Assembly (NCBI GenBank): GCA_041401985.1
Contig: JAWKTE010000010.1
Coordinates: 62,001-126,000, forward strand
Direction of reading: 5' to 3'
From: JACKHA01 sp041401985
GTDB lineage: Bacteria; Planctomycetota; Phycisphaerae; Phycisphaerales; UBA1924
DNA length: 64,000 bases
In this document: positions 52,286 to 61,314 of the stretch, one piece after another
How positions within the stretch are numbered: the first letter of the stretch is position 1
Layout of the letters: each line of letters starts with the position of its first letter
The notes under the pieces: model-generated
What the model was told of the DNA's origin: nothing
What the model saw: only the letters and a program-made list of their open reading frames with translations
Databases searched by the model: none
Program-made: the position numbers and the translations under genes

Positions 52286-52413
52286 GCACCACGGAGGCAC
52301 GGACGCACGGAGGAAGGCATCGGGACGCCGGTGTGCAGAACAACCGCTGAGGCCGATGCCCCGCTCGTGCGCGGCCCCCTCGGTGCCCTCCGTGACTCCG
52401 TGTCTCCGTGGTG
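52286..52413. repeat. Inverted CACGGAG-type repeat pair
   Basis: ACCACGGAGGCACGGACGCA (from 52288) and its inverted form GTGACTCCGTGTCTCCGTGG (to about 52410) flank about 60 bases of unrelated sequence. Each arm is a run of ACGGAG-spaced heptads, a widespread intergenic repeat type. Confidence 0.65.
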
Positions 52414-52440
52414 ATCCCGAATCCATCGGGTCGCGGCGGC

Positions 52441-53199
52441 TTACCCACCTGCGGGGCCGCGTGCCGCCCACCGCTGGACGAACGCCTCGTACTGCTCCGG
52501 CGTGTCGATGCCGTGGTGGTGGGCCTCGCGGACGGCCACGGCGATCCGGTAGCCGTGCTCGAGCACGCGCAACTGCTCGAGTTTCTCCGTCTGCTCCAGC
52601 GGCGTCGCGGGTAGCGCGGCGTAACGGCGCAGGAACGCCACGCGGTACGCGTACAGCCCGACGTGCTTGAGCGTCGGGGCCGCCGCCCCGCCCTCGGCCC
52701 GCCCCAGGAACGGGATCGGGGCGCGGCTGAAGTACAGGGCCAATCCCCGCGCGTCGCACACCACCTTCACGATCGCCGGGTCCGCCCGGTTCTCGTGCGG
52801 TGCAAACGGCGAGCCCACCGTCGCGACCTCGGCGCCCGTCTGCTCCAGCGCCTCGACCGCCGCGTTGATGATCTCCGGGTCGATCTCCGGCTCATCGCCC
52901 TGCACGTTCACGACGATCTCGTCGTCGCCCAGCCCGAGCCCGCGGGCCGCCTCGTCGAGGCGGCTCGTGCCGTTGGGGTGCTCCGCGGAGGTCATCACGC
53001 ACTCGCCGCCGAAGGCCCGCACGGTCGCGGCGATCCGCTCGTGGTCGATCGCCACGACGACACGGTCGATGGACTCGGCCATCGACGCCCGCTCAAACAC
53101 GTGCTGGATCAGCGGTCGCCCGGTGCGGGCGGCCAGCACCTTCTCGGGGAAGCGCGTCGACGCGAGTCGAGCCGGGATGATCGCGATGGCCCCGCCCAC
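52441..53199 (-). CDS. kdsB: 3-deoxy-manno-octulosonate cytidylyltransferase
   Basis: This 252-residue protein activates Kdo with CTP for lipopolysaccharide core synthesis. IPARLASTRFPEK at the N-terminus, NGTSRLDEAA, VNVQGDEPEIDP and HVGLYAYRVAFLRRY are KdsB blocks; length is standard. Presence of KdsB shows an outer membrane with Kdo-bearing lipopolysaccharide, consistent with a Gram-negative planctomycete. It follows a TPR gene by seven bases on the same strand. Confidence 0.92.
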   Translation of the reverse strand: MGGAIAIIPARLASTRFPEKVLAARTGRPLIQHVFERASMAESIDRVVVAIDHERIAATVRAFGGECVMTSAEHPNGTSRLDEAARGLGLGDDEIVVNVQGDEPEIDPEIINAAVEALEQTGAEVATVGSPFAPHENRADPAIVKVVCDARGLALYFSRAPIPFLGRAEGGAAAPTLKHVGLYAYRVAFLRRYAALPATPLEQTEKLEQLRVLEHGYRIAVAVREAHHHGIDTPEQYEAFVQRWAARGPAGG

Positions 53200-53206
53200 G
53201 CGCCGC

Positions 53207-54796
53207 TCACCCCCCCGCGCGGAGTTCCTCGAGACGCTTCTTGAGCGCCTCGCGCTGGTCGCGGATGTCCCGATAGTTGAACTGCTGGATGGCGATGGCG
53301 GACGCGAGTTTCTCGGCCTCCTCGGCCGCGCCGATCGCCCCGGCGCCGCTGGCCGAGATCGCCTTGCCCTTGAGCGCGAGCATGAGCCCGTAGCGCAGTT
53401 CCATGCCGCGCTCGTTGGTCTGATCGTCGTGCTGCTCGATCGCGCCGCGGAAGGTGTCGATGGCCTCGTCGTTCCAGCCGATGGCGGCGAACGCCTGCCC
53501 GAGATAGTTCGACGCCGCCGAGCGCGACCGCGGGTCGCTCTTGGCCTCCTGCAGCAGGGGGATGACCTGCTCGTAGAGGTCCTTGGCGCCCTTGGCGTCG
53601 TCGGACTGCTTGAGGCGGGCGAGTTCGAACAATCGCGAGCCGAGTTCGAACTTCTTGGTCAGGTCCGTCGGGTAGTTCTCGACCTTGAGTTTCGACTCCT
53701 CGATCTCCATCTCGCGGAATTTGATCTCGGCCTGGCGGGCCTGCTTGGCTGCCGCCTCGTCGCCGGGGTTGGCCTCGGCCGCGTCGCGGTACCGGCGCAG
53801 GGCCCGGCGGGCCAGGCGCAGGCGGAGCTCGCCCGCCTCCTCGCGGAAGCGGAACTGCTTGGTGTCCTCGTACGCCTTGGCGTACAGATTCATCGCTTTG
53901 CGCTCATTGGCCTCATCGCCCATTTCGCGCAGGGCCCGAGCGTACTTGTTGATCGCCGGGATGTCGGTCGGACGCAGGCGGTAGTCCTCCTCGGCGGCCT
54001 TGAGCAGACGCTCCTTGGTGTCCTCTGTCTTGACGATCCGCTGCTCTTCCTCCATCCGGCGCTGGGCTTCGGCGTCCTTGATGTTCCGCCGGAAGTCCCC
54101 GCCCTGCTCGAACCCGCCCCGGCTCATCGCGGCCTGGGCCGAGAAGTTGCGGACCCGCGTCGCCAGTTCGCCGTCGGTCGGGTCCATCTTGACCGCGATC
54201 TCGCCGGCCTGGACCGCCAGATCGAACGCGCCCACCTTCGAGCAGGCCTCCATCAGTTTCAGGGCCTGGTCCTTGCGCGGCTTCTTGTCGCTCCGCACCG
54301 CGACCAGGGCCCGCTCGGCGAGCCAGTACGCCACCTCGCCCAGGTCCAGATCGGAGGCGTTCAGGCGGGACGCCCCCTCGACCGCGCCGACCGCCAGCGA
54401 CGAGTCCTCGGGCTTCAGGCCCCACTCCAGCAGGCCCCGCAGGTACTTGTCCACCGGGTCCTTGCCCTTGAACGCCCCGGCGGTCTCCTTGCTGGGCTTG
54501 GCCTTCGGCTGGCCCAGGAACGACGCGGCGGACTGGAAGAACCGCGTGACGCCCGACAGGTCCGTCGGGTCATGGCGCAGCCCGTCGAGCCACAGGCGCA
54601 TCGCGTACTCGAAGTTCGTGGTCTCATGGACCGTCTTGGCGTGGGTGAAGAACCGGGCGGCCTTGTCGGGATTCGGCTTGAAGGCCTCGTCGCCCCCCGC
54701 CGCGGCGACCTTGGTGTCGCCGTTCCCGTTCCCGCCCTTGCCGGAGTCGCTGCCCGCGTCCTCCCCGCCCGACTTCTTTCGACCGAACAACGCCAA
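53207..54796 (-). CDS. Tetratricopeptide-like helical repeat protein
   Basis: This protein of about 529 residues starts at TTG 54796 (ALFGRKKSGG after the initiator) with GGAG eight bases upstream, which suits better than the longer frame. A Gly/Asn-rich basic N-terminal tail is followed by helical repeats, for example EAFKPNPDKAARFFTHAKTV and AMNLYAKAYEDTKQFRFREEAGELRL, and a coiled-coil like REALKKRLEEL at the end. No catalytic motif or signal peptide is seen. It lies just upstream of kdsB, so the two are probably one operon. Role unknown. Confidence 0.75.
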   Translation of the reverse strand: MALFGRKKSGGEDAGSDSGKGGNGNGDTKVAAAGGDEAFKPNPDKAARFFTHAKTVHETTNFEYAMRLWLDGLRHDPTDLSGVTRFFQSAASFLGQPKAKPSKETAGAFKGKDPVDKYLRGLLEWGLKPEDSSLAVGAVEGASRLNASDLDLGEVAYWLAERALVAVRSDKKPRKDQALKLMEACSKVGAFDLAVQAGEIAVKMDPTDGELATRVRNFSAQAAMSRGGFEQGGDFRRNIKDAEAQRRMEEEQRIVKTEDTKERLLKAAEEDYRLRPTDIPAINKYARALREMGDEANERKAMNLYAKAYEDTKQFRFREEAGELRLRLARRALRRYRDAAEANPGDEAAAKQARQAEIKFREMEIEESKLKVENYPTDLTKKFELGSRLFELARLKQSDDAKGAKDLYEQVIPLLQEAKSDPRSRSAASNYLGQAFAAIGWNDEAIDTFRGAIEQHDDQTNERGMELRYGLMLALKGKAISASGAGAIGAAEEAEKLASAIAIQQFNYRDIRDQREALKKRLEELRAGG

Positions 54797-55041
54797 GGCG
54801 GATCTCCGTGGGCGACGGGGCGCGGGGCCCCCGGGGCTTCGACAAACCGGCGTGCCGGACACCAACCCGTCCCGGCTCGCCGCGAGGACGGTTCCGGGGA
54901 CATCGGGGGCACCGAACCCGACCCTTCGGGGTGTTCGGGGTGGTGGGGGACAAGCATACTACGCAGAGGCGTCCGGGGCGGTTGAGGCCGCGGCGTCCAC
55001 AATCACCGTCCATCGCGCGGCCGCGGCACTACCATGCCCCG

Positions 55042-55599
55042 ATGCCGGTCGATGTGGACACCCTTCGCCTCCGCGTGTATCCGGACCCAGTCCTGCGGGC
55101 TCGGGCCACGGAGATTGGCACGGTCAACGACGAGGTCCAGGCCGTCGCCGCGAGGATGCTCGAGATCATGCGGGAGGAGGAGGGCATCGGCCTGGCGGCC
55201 CCTCAGATCGGGCTGTCGTGGCGGATGTTCGTGACCAGCGTGCCGGAGGGGGACGATCGCTCCGCTGGCGGCGACCCGCCTTCGGCCCGCCCGGAGCCGA
55301 CGGTCTACATCAACCCGGTCCTGTCCGAGCCCGAGGGGCGGGCCGAGGCGGGCTCGGAGGGGTGCCTGTCGCTGCCGGACATCCGGGGCGATGTGCTCCG
55401 CCCGCCGGCGATCACGATCTCGGCCCTGGACGCCGAGGGCCAGCGGTTCACCCTCCGCGGCACGGGCCTGCTGGCCCGCTGCTGGCAGCACGAGATGGAC
55501 CACCTCGACGGCGTGCTGATCCTCGACCGCATGTCGCAGATGTCGCGCCTCAAGAACCGGTCGCTGATCCGGGAACTGGAGCGGGACTGGCGCGGGTGA
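55042..55599 (+). CDS. def: Peptide deformylase
   Basis: This 185-residue enzyme removes the formyl group from nascent proteins. All three motifs are there: GIGLAAPQ, EGCLSLP with the metal Cys, and QHEMDHLDG with the two metal His and catalytic Glu. A loop of about 18 residues between EGDDRSAGG and PEPTVY lies between the first two motifs. ATG 55042 is chosen; an earlier ATG is in another frame. It is followed by fmt in the usual def-fmt order with 92 bases between. Confidence 0.95.
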   Translation: MPVDVDTLRLRVYPDPVLRARATEIGTVNDEVQAVAARMLEIMREEEGIGLAAPQIGLSWRMFVTSVPEGDDRSAGGDPPSARPEPTVYINPVLSEPEGRAEAGSEGCLSLPDIRGDVLRPPAITISALDAEGQRFTLRGTGLLARCWQHEMDHLDGVLILDRMSQMSRLKNRSLIRELERDWRG

Positions 55600-55691
55600 T
55601 GGCCGGGTGAACCCCCGCACTCGTGCGTGCAAGCGCGAGCCAACCGACAGGCCCGCGACGCCGCGCTGCCGACGGGCCTACCAACACCGAC

Positions 55692-56708
55692 ATGCGGATC
55701 CTGTTCCTCGGCTCCGGGGCGTTCGGGCTGCCCACGCTGGCGGCGCTGGCCGCGGCCCACCAGGTCGTGGGCGTCGTGACCCAGCCGGACCGGCCGGCCG
55801 GACGCGGGCGCGACCTGACGCCGACGCCGATCGGCGCGTGGGCCGGGGAGCGCCTGCCCGGCGCGGTGCTGCTCAAGCCCGAGAACATCAACGAAACCGA
55901 GATGGTCGCCCGCGTCCGCGCGATCGACGCCGATGCCTGGGTCGTGATCGCGTTCGGCCAGAAACTGGGGCGTCCGCTGCTCGAGGATCGGTTCTCCATC
56001 AACCTGCACGCGTCGCTGCTGCCGCGCTGGCGCGGGGCGGCCCCGATCAACGCGGCCATCCTCGCGGGCGACGCGGAGACGGGCAACAGCGTCATCACGT
56101 TGGCGGACCGCATGGACGCGGGCGAGGTCCTGGGCACGTCGCGCCGGGCCATCGAGCCGCGCCACACCGCCGGCGTGCTGCACGACCTGCTCGCGGCGGA
56201 CGGGCCGACGCTGGTGCTCGACGTGCTGGCCCGCCACGCCACGGGCACCTTGCGGGGCCAGCGTCAGGACGAGTCGCTCGCAACGCGGGCGCCCAAACTG
56301 TCCAAGGCCGATGGCTGGATCGACTTCGGGACCACCGCCGCGGAATGCCGAAGCAGGGTGCACGGGCTGACGCCGTGGCCGGGCGTGACGGCCGAACTGG
56401 ATGGGATCGCGTTGAAACTGGTGCAAGTCGAAGCGGTGGGGGAGGGGCAGACAGACGCGGCGTCGTCGGCTCGTGACGGCGTGCCGGGGGCGATCGTCGA
56501 CGCGAACGAAGGCCTCGTCTCGTGCGCCGGCGGCACGCTGCTCCACCTGATGCGGGTCACGCCCGCAGGGAAGCGGGAGATGGATTGGGGCGAGTTCGCG
56601 CGCGGGCGAGCGATCAAGGCCGGCGCGACGATGTCGTGCCCGAGCCTGCCGGTTCGGAACCAGTCGGGTTCGGCCTCGCCTGCGCCCGATCGGGAGCGTC
56701 GCGCATGA
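55692..56708 (+). CDS. fmt: Methionyl-tRNA formyltransferase
   Basis: This 338-residue enzyme formylates initiator Met-tRNA with 10-formyl-THF. Motifs: NLHASLLPRWRGAAPIN (Asn/His catalytic block, SLLPxxRG), DAGEVLG, and the C-terminal OB-fold region with GIALKLVQVEA. It starts at ATG 55692 (MRILFLGSGAFGLPTLAALA). Partner of def just upstream; the next gene starts within its stop (ATGA overlap). The last 20 residues (RNQSGSASPAPDRERRA) are a non-conserved tail. Confidence 0.93.
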   Translation: MRILFLGSGAFGLPTLAALAAAHQVVGVVTQPDRPAGRGRDLTPTPIGAWAGERLPGAVLLKPENINETEMVARVRAIDADAWVVIAFGQKLGRPLLEDRFSINLHASLLPRWRGAAPINAAILAGDAETGNSVITLADRMDAGEVLGTSRRAIEPRHTAGVLHDLLAADGPTLVLDVLARHATGTLRGQRQDESLATRAPKLSKADGWIDFGTTAAECRSRVHGLTPWPGVTAELDGIALKLVQVEAVGEGQTDAASSARDGVPGAIVDANEGLVSCAGGTLLHLMRVTPAGKREMDWGEFARGRAIKAGATMSCPSLPVRNQSGSASPAPDRERRA

Positions 56709-57313
56709 GGCGGTGGGGCCTGCCACTCTGGGACCTGCTGGTGGGGGCGAAGCCGCGGGCGAAGCGTCCGCGCCCGCAACCCGACGCGCCTTCAACAAAG
56801 GAAGCCACGCCGCCAGCGTCCGGCCGGCCCACGCAGCCTTCGCGAAACCGTCGCCCCAAGCCCGCGCGCGAGACCATGGCCCAGCGCTACGACCGCGTCG
56901 CCCGCGACATGCTCGCGGCGTACGGGGTCAAGGTCCGACGCTGGCGCTCCGCCATGTCCGGCGTCGCCTGGGAGCTCAAGTACGACGACGGCACCGTCCG
57001 CCGGCTCATCGAGTCGCCGCGACCGCGCGGCCCGATGTCGATGGCAATCTTTCTGCACGAGATCGGGCACCACGCGATCGGCTTCAACCGCTACAAGCCG
57101 CGCTGCCTCGAGGAGTACCACGCCTGGCGGTTCGCCATCGAGCAGATGGAAGCCACCGGCCTGAACGTGACGGACGCCGTTCGCCGGCGGATGCACGCCT
57201 CGCTGCACTACGCGATCGGCAAGGCGAGGCGGCGCGGCCTGGTCAGCCTGCCCGCCGAACTGGAACCGTTCGTGGCGGCCCCGCCGAAGCAACGCCGCCG
57301 CAAGCGCAAGTGA
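56705..57313 (+). CDS. HExxH metallopeptidase-like protein
   Basis: This 202-residue protein has a basic, Pro-rich N-terminal tail and then a domain with FLHEIGHHAIGFN near residue 120 (HExxH zinc motif), preceded by WRSAMSGVAWELKYDDGTV. The motif suggests a small zinc peptidase; the family is not recognised and a third zinc ligand cannot be named. ATG 56705 overlaps the fmt stop by four bases, so it belongs to the def-fmt operon. Its end is followed by a palindromic repeat. Confidence 0.65.
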   Translation: MRRWGLPLWDLLVGAKPRAKRPRPQPDAPSTKEATPPASGRPTQPSRNRRPKPARETMAQRYDRVARDMLAAYGVKVRRWRSAMSGVAWELKYDDGTVRRLIESPRPRGPMSMAIFLHEIGHHAIGFNRYKPRCLEEYHAWRFAIEQMEATGLNVTDAVRRRMHASLHYAIGKARRRGLVSLPAELEPFVAAPPKQRRRKRK

Positions 57314-57320
57314 CCCACCG

Positions 57321-57385
57321 CACCCCTCCCCCGCGTGCGGGGGAGGTGTCATGCGAGGCTCCGCGAGCATGACGGAGGGGGCAGT
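57321..57385. repeat. Palindromic repeat, family A, full copy
   Basis: CACCCCTCCCCCGC/GTGCGGGGGAGGTG forms a first hairpin, TCATGCGAGGC...GCATGA a second, followed by CGGAGGGGGCAG. The same unit, inverted, occurs at 60931-60989, and its first hairpin occurs again at 60855-60880 and 60990-61022. Confidence 0.75.
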
Positions 57386-57483
57386 TCCGCGCTCATCGGT
57401 GCAAGATGCCGACAGCATGCTTGCTCAGCGCAGCAAGCATGCCACACTCTGATCGCTTGATTCTGTTCGGGCGAGCGATCCGC

Positions 57484-58062
57484 TCACGCCGCGACGTTGG
57501 TCGCCTGCTCGATCGCCTCGACGACCTGGCGGACCTGGAACGGCTTGCGGAGGAAGCCCTGGTAGCCCTGGGACCGCAGGCCGTGGGCCTGGCCGTCGGT
57601 CAGTTTGCCCGACATGGCGATGACCTTGGTCTGCTGGAGGTTCTCGGAGACGCGGACGAACCGGAGCAGTTCCCGCGGCTCCTGGTCGCCCAGATGCACG
57701 TCCATGAGCATGACATGGGGCTTGAACCGCTCGGCCTCGGCCCCGGCCTCGAAGCCGGATGTCGCGGTCCGCACGTCATACGAGGTCTGTTCGGTCAGCA
57801 CCCGCTTGAGCACCTCCACGACCTCGCGCTCGTCGTCGACGACCAGCACCCGCGTCCGCCCGGATTCGAGGGCGTCCATCGGGATGTTGTGGTCCCGCAT
57901 GAACTTGCGGAGTTCGGTGACCGGGATGCGTCGGTCCTTGGAGCCGGGGATGCGGTACCCGCCCAGCGTGCCCGAGTCGAACCACTTCGACACGGTGCGG
58001 GGGGCCACGTTGCAGATCTTGGCGACCTCGCCGGTCGTGAGGACTTCCTTTTCGATCGACAT
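57484..58062 (-). CDS. Response regulator with N-terminal excisionase/MerR-type HTH and C-terminal receiver
   Basis: This 192-residue protein has a DNA-binding helix-turn-helix first (LTTGEVAKICNVAPRTVSKWFDSG, residues 9-31) and RIPGSKDRRIPVTELRKFM, the winged part of MerR/Xis-like domains. A receiver follows: VLVVDDERE (Asp76-77), phosphoacceptor Asp121 in HVMLMDVHLG, Ser151 and Lys173 in FLRKPF. The order HTH-then-receiver is the reverse of most response regulators. Start ATG 58062; longer upstream sequence is not needed. It is divergent from the exported HEAT protein. Its kinase is not in view. Confidence 0.85.
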   Translation of the reverse strand: MSIEKEVLTTGEVAKICNVAPRTVSKWFDSGTLGGYRIPGSKDRRIPVTELRKFMRDHNIPMDALESGRTRVLVVDDEREVVEVLKRVLTEQTSYDVRTATSGFEAGAEAERFKPHVMLMDVHLGDQEPRELLRFVRVSENLQQTKVIAMSGKLTDGQAHGLRSQGYQGFLRKPFQVRQVVEAIEQATNVAA

Positions 58063-58532
58063 CGCGGCACCTCGGGAGACGCAGAGGGGGCGGGGGGTCG
58101 GCGCTCCGGCCCCGTCGGTGGGGTTGATCGGCCGGTCCAAGCCCCCGCTTGACCCCCGCGCGGCTTGCCGGAAGCGGGGTCCGGCCCCGGCCCGCCGGTC
58201 CCGCGACTTTCCGGACCATGGCGGTCCCGATTGACACGTTGGCCCGGTGGTCGGTAGTCTCCCCGCCCCGCGGCTCGGAAACGAGCGGCGGGTTGTCGGA
58301 GACAAAGGATCAGATTTCGGGGTCGGACCGTATAAGATGACCCCTTCCGACTCGCCCCCGGGCTTGGGGATCGCCGCGGGCGAGTCCGCATCGTCGAAGG
58401 ATCGGCACCGTCCGGTAGAGGCTCGTGGCGCTGGCCACGGGGTCGCGCCGGCGGAATCGACGCCCCAATCGATCGCCCGGTCGGGCAGTCTCGTCGGATC
58501 GGCACGTCAGGCAAGCAGGTCAGGAGCGCAGC
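58063..58532. other. Divergent regulatory region
   Basis: This 470-base gap separates the HTH-receiver gene from the exported HEAT/pseudo-receiver gene. It contains a plus-strand promoter-like TTGACA-18-TAGTCT at 58231-58260 and a TATAAG at 58331, implying a 5' leader of about 260 bases. No open frame is convincing. Confidence 0.45.
58231..58260 (+). promoter_or_regulatory. Candidate promoter of the HEAT/pseudo-receiver gene
   Basis: TTGACA (58231-58236), 18 bases, TAGTCT (58255-58260) in GGTAGTCT. It would give a leader of about 265 bases before GTG 58533. Confidence 0.45.
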
Positions 58533-60749
58533 GTGGCACAAGTCAGCACGAGCAGGGCCGTCCTCATCACCATGGTGGCCGGCATGGGCATGGCCCTTTG
58601 TGGCCCGGTCGTGCCGATGGCCTCGGCCCAGCCGACCCAGTCCGTGCAGACGATGTCGCCGGACCAACTCGTCCGCGACTACGTGCACTTCGTGCTGATC
58701 GCCCGCCCGGACCTGGCCAGCAGCGTCGCGACCGAAATCCTCCGCCGAAACATCCCCGGCGCGGAGTTCGTGGACCTGGTCGAGGAGTCCACGGAAGACC
58801 TCGAGCGGTTCCAGGCCGCCGTCATCGCGCACGGGCGGATGGAGGGCGGGCGCGAGACCTCCGAGGCGCTGTGGGCGTTGTACAACCAGGGCAAACTCGA
58901 CCGCAGCCGCAACGCGGACCAGATCGCCGAGGCGATCCAGATGCTCCTCGGCGACGCCCGGGCCCGCCTGCTGGCGCGTGAGCGTCTGGTGGCGGCCGGC
59001 GAGTACGCCATGACCCAGATGGTCGAGGTGCTGGTCTCGCGGACCAACGACCGCCTGCGGGCCGAGGTCGCCCGTCTGATGGTTGACATGGGCCAGCAGG
59101 CGGTGATGCCGCTGTGCACGCTGCTGCCCGGGGCCGAGCCCGTGGTGCAGGAGCAGGTGGCCGACCTGCTCGGGCTGATCGGGTACCGCACGGCGATCCC
59201 GTACCTCTATGACACCGCTGCCCAGACGCAGGTGGCCGCGGTCCGCCAGGCGTGCGCCCGTGCCTTGGAGCGGCTGGGTCGCTCCCCCGGCGGGGCGAAC
59301 GTGGCCAACGAGTACCTGATCCTGGCCGAGCGGTTCTACGACGAGCAGCGTGAGGTGACCTCGTTCCCCGGCGAGGGCACGCAACTGCTCTGGTCGTTCC
59401 GCCCCGAGACGGGCCTGCGGAGCACCGGCATCCGCACCGAGGTCTTCCACGAGGCGGTGGCAATGGGCCTGGCCGAGCGGGCTTTGCAACTGGACCAGAC
59501 CAACGCGTCGGCGACCTCGATGTGGGTCGCCTCGAACCTCTCGCGTGAGATCGACACGCCCAGTGGCTACCGCAACCCGGCGTACGCGGCGACGCGGCGC
59601 GGGGCCGATTTCTACGCCATCTCGGCGGGCACGAACATCTCGATGCGGGTGCTGCTGCGGGCGATCGACGACCGCGACACGCCGCTGTCGCTGCGGGCCA
59701 TCGCCTCGGCGGCCAAGACCGCCGGGCCGGCGGCGCTGGCGGGGTCGGTCGAACTCGGGCAGATCGGCGACGGGCAGCGTCGCCCGCTGGTCGAGGCCCT
59801 GACCTATCCGAACCGTCGCGTGCGGTACGAGGCGGCCCTGGCCTTCGGCATCGCCCAGCCCCGCCAGACGTTCCCCGGCGTGGAGCGGGTGGTGCCGACG
59901 CTGGCCGCGGCCGTGCGTGACCCCGGCGCCCAGTACGCGGTTGTGGTGTCGCCCGACGCGGAGCGGTACAACTCGATCCGCCGGATCCTGGAGGCCCAGG
60001 GCTTCCAGGTGCTGCCGAGCGTGCAGCGGATCGGCGACGCCCAGCGGGAGATCAACGCGGTGCCGGGGATCGACGTGATCGTCGTGAACCTGACGCAGGA
60101 CACGACGCGCGAGCAGATCGACGAGATCCGGCGCAACGACCGCCTGGCCGCCACGCCGGTGGTGGCGCTGGTCAGCGGCGAGGGGTACACGACGCTGGGG
60201 CGCATCTACGAGCGCGACAGCGCGACCGCCATCCGCCCGCTGGGTTCGGGCGAGGGCGAGATCCGCAACACGATCGCCGGGCTGGTCGAGCGGACCTCCG
60301 GCGGGCCGTTCTCGAGCCAGGAGGCCCAGGCGTATCGCGATCGCGCCCTGGACGTGATGCTGAACCTGGCGATCTCGGGCAACGAGGTGCTGAGCGTGGC
60401 CGACGCGAGCGAGACGCTGATCGCCTCGCTGGAGTCGTCCAACCCGATCATCCGCCTCCGCGTCGCGGAGATCCTCTCCTACGTCAACAACGAGCGGGTG
60501 CAGATCGCCCTGGCCGACATGGCGATGAACGCCAACCTGTCCGAGGGCGAGCGGGTGGAGATCCTGGGTCGCGTCGCGGCGTCCGCGAAGCGGTTCGGCA
60601 ACCGCCTCGAGAGCCGCCAGGTGACCCGCCTGGTCGCCCTGGCCCGCTCGACGGAGGCCAGCGAGCAGGAAGCCAGCGCGGCGTCGGCCCTGCTGGGCGC
60701 CCTCAACGCCCAGAGCCAGGGCGTGGTCCCGCTGATCCTGGGCAACTGA
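58533..60749 (+). CDS. Exported HEAT-repeat protein with a pseudo-receiver domain
   Basis: This 738-residue protein starts at GTG 58533 (AGGAG upstream) with a signal peptide (ITMVAGMGMALCGPVVPMASAQ). HEAT-like helices flank a receiver-like fold at about 468-590: AVVVSPDAERYNSIRRILEAQGFQ, IDVIVVNLTQ, TPVVALVSGEGY, TAIRPLGSGEG. In that domain the phosphoacceptor Asp is Asn (VVNL) and the KP-type Lys is Arg (RP), so it should not be phosphorylated. A strong terminator follows. It diverges from an HTH-receiver gene and precedes pseudopilin genes. A sensing or scaffolding role in the envelope is inferred. Confidence 0.8.
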   Translation: MAQVSTSRAVLITMVAGMGMALCGPVVPMASAQPTQSVQTMSPDQLVRDYVHFVLIARPDLASSVATEILRRNIPGAEFVDLVEESTEDLERFQAAVIAHGRMEGGRETSEALWALYNQGKLDRSRNADQIAEAIQMLLGDARARLLARERLVAAGEYAMTQMVEVLVSRTNDRLRAEVARLMVDMGQQAVMPLCTLLPGAEPVVQEQVADLLGLIGYRTAIPYLYDTAAQTQVAAVRQACARALERLGRSPGGANVANEYLILAERFYDEQREVTSFPGEGTQLLWSFRPETGLRSTGIRTEVFHEAVAMGLAERALQLDQTNASATSMWVASNLSREIDTPSGYRNPAYAATRRGADFYAISAGTNISMRVLLRAIDDRDTPLSLRAIASAAKTAGPAALAGSVELGQIGDGQRRPLVEALTYPNRRVRYEAALAFGIAQPRQTFPGVERVVPTLAAAVRDPGAQYAVVVSPDAERYNSIRRILEAQGFQVLPSVQRIGDAQREINAVPGIDVIVVNLTQDTTREQIDEIRRNDRLAATPVVALVSGEGYTTLGRIYERDSATAIRPLGSGEGEIRNTIAGLVERTSGGPFSSQEAQAYRDRALDVMLNLAISGNEVLSVADASETLIASLESSNPIIRLRVAEILSYVNNERVQIALADMAMNANLSEGERVEILGRVAASAKRFGNRLESRQVTRLVALARSTEASEQEASAASALLGALNAQSQGVVPLILGN

Positions 60750-60814
60750 TTGGTCGCCAGGCGATCCGGCACGGGCCGATAAGGCCCGAGAGAACGCGAG
60801 CGTGAATCCGAACG

Positions 60815-60848
60815 AGCCCCGGGACCAGGTGCCCGGGGCTTTGTTGTT
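60815..60848 (+). terminator. Rho-independent terminator of the HEAT/pseudo-receiver gene
   Basis: AGCCCCGGG (60815-60823) pairs with CCCGGGGCT (60832-60840) around ACCAGGTG and runs into TTTGTTGTT. Confidence 0.88.
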
Positions 60849-60854
60849 CCCGAA

Positions 60855-61022
60855 CTCCTCCCCCGCGTGCGGGGGAGGTGGCCCGGGAGGCTCTGCGACT
60901 GGGCCGGGGGGTGTGGACTGCCGCTGCCCGACTGCCCCCTCCGTCATGCTCGCGGGGCCTCGCATGACAACTCCCCCGCACGCGGGGGACATGACACCTC
61001 CCCCGCACGCGGGGGAGGAGTG
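60855..61022. repeat. Palindromic repeat, family A, cluster of degenerate and inverted copies
   Basis: CTCCTCCCCCGC/GCGGGGGAGG at 60855-60879 is the first hairpin of family A. 60931-60989 (CTGCCCCCTCCGTCATGCTC onward) is the full unit of 57321-57385 in inverse orientation. 60990-61022 is one more hairpin arm pair. The cluster fills most of the gap between the terminator and the pseudopilin leader. Confidence 0.75.
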
Positions 61023-61314
61023 CTGTTCCAATCCGGTTTCTGGACCCGTTCCCGGCGTCGGTGTCCGCGTAACGCCGTTGGTGGGGGTGTGCAGGCGTTG
61101 CAGGCGTCAGCACCGGCGCGTGGATTCTGCGTCGTGCGTAAGGGCTGCGAAGCACGCGGGCTGGGGTGTCGATGGACCTGGCAGCCGGAGAGGACTCCGG
61201 CTCCCGGCGGCGGCGGGATTCGCTCGGCCGCAGGGAGGTCGGCCGATGCGTTGTCGGCCCCCGTCGCCACGCCCAGGGATTGGGCACGCCAGTCTGGCAC
61301 AAGGAGCATGCAGC

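Larger units (their letters stand above)
60750..61314. other. Repeat-filled intergenic region before the pseudopilin row
   Basis: This 565-base region holds a terminator, the family A repeat cluster, and about 290 bases of leader to the pseudopilin gene with no recognised RNA or gene. TGGCAC near the ATG resembles half of a sigma54 box but spacing is wrong. Confidence 0.5.

Noticed and set aside
57321..61022. CRISPR array from the palindromic units
   Set aside because: The copies are unevenly spaced, in both orientations and not separated by uniform spacers.
57795..61031. Open frame of about 1078 codons on the minus strand
   Set aside because: It lies opposite the HEAT/pseudo-receiver gene and crosses the terminator and repeats. 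The protein is low-complexity without motifs, a result of high GC.
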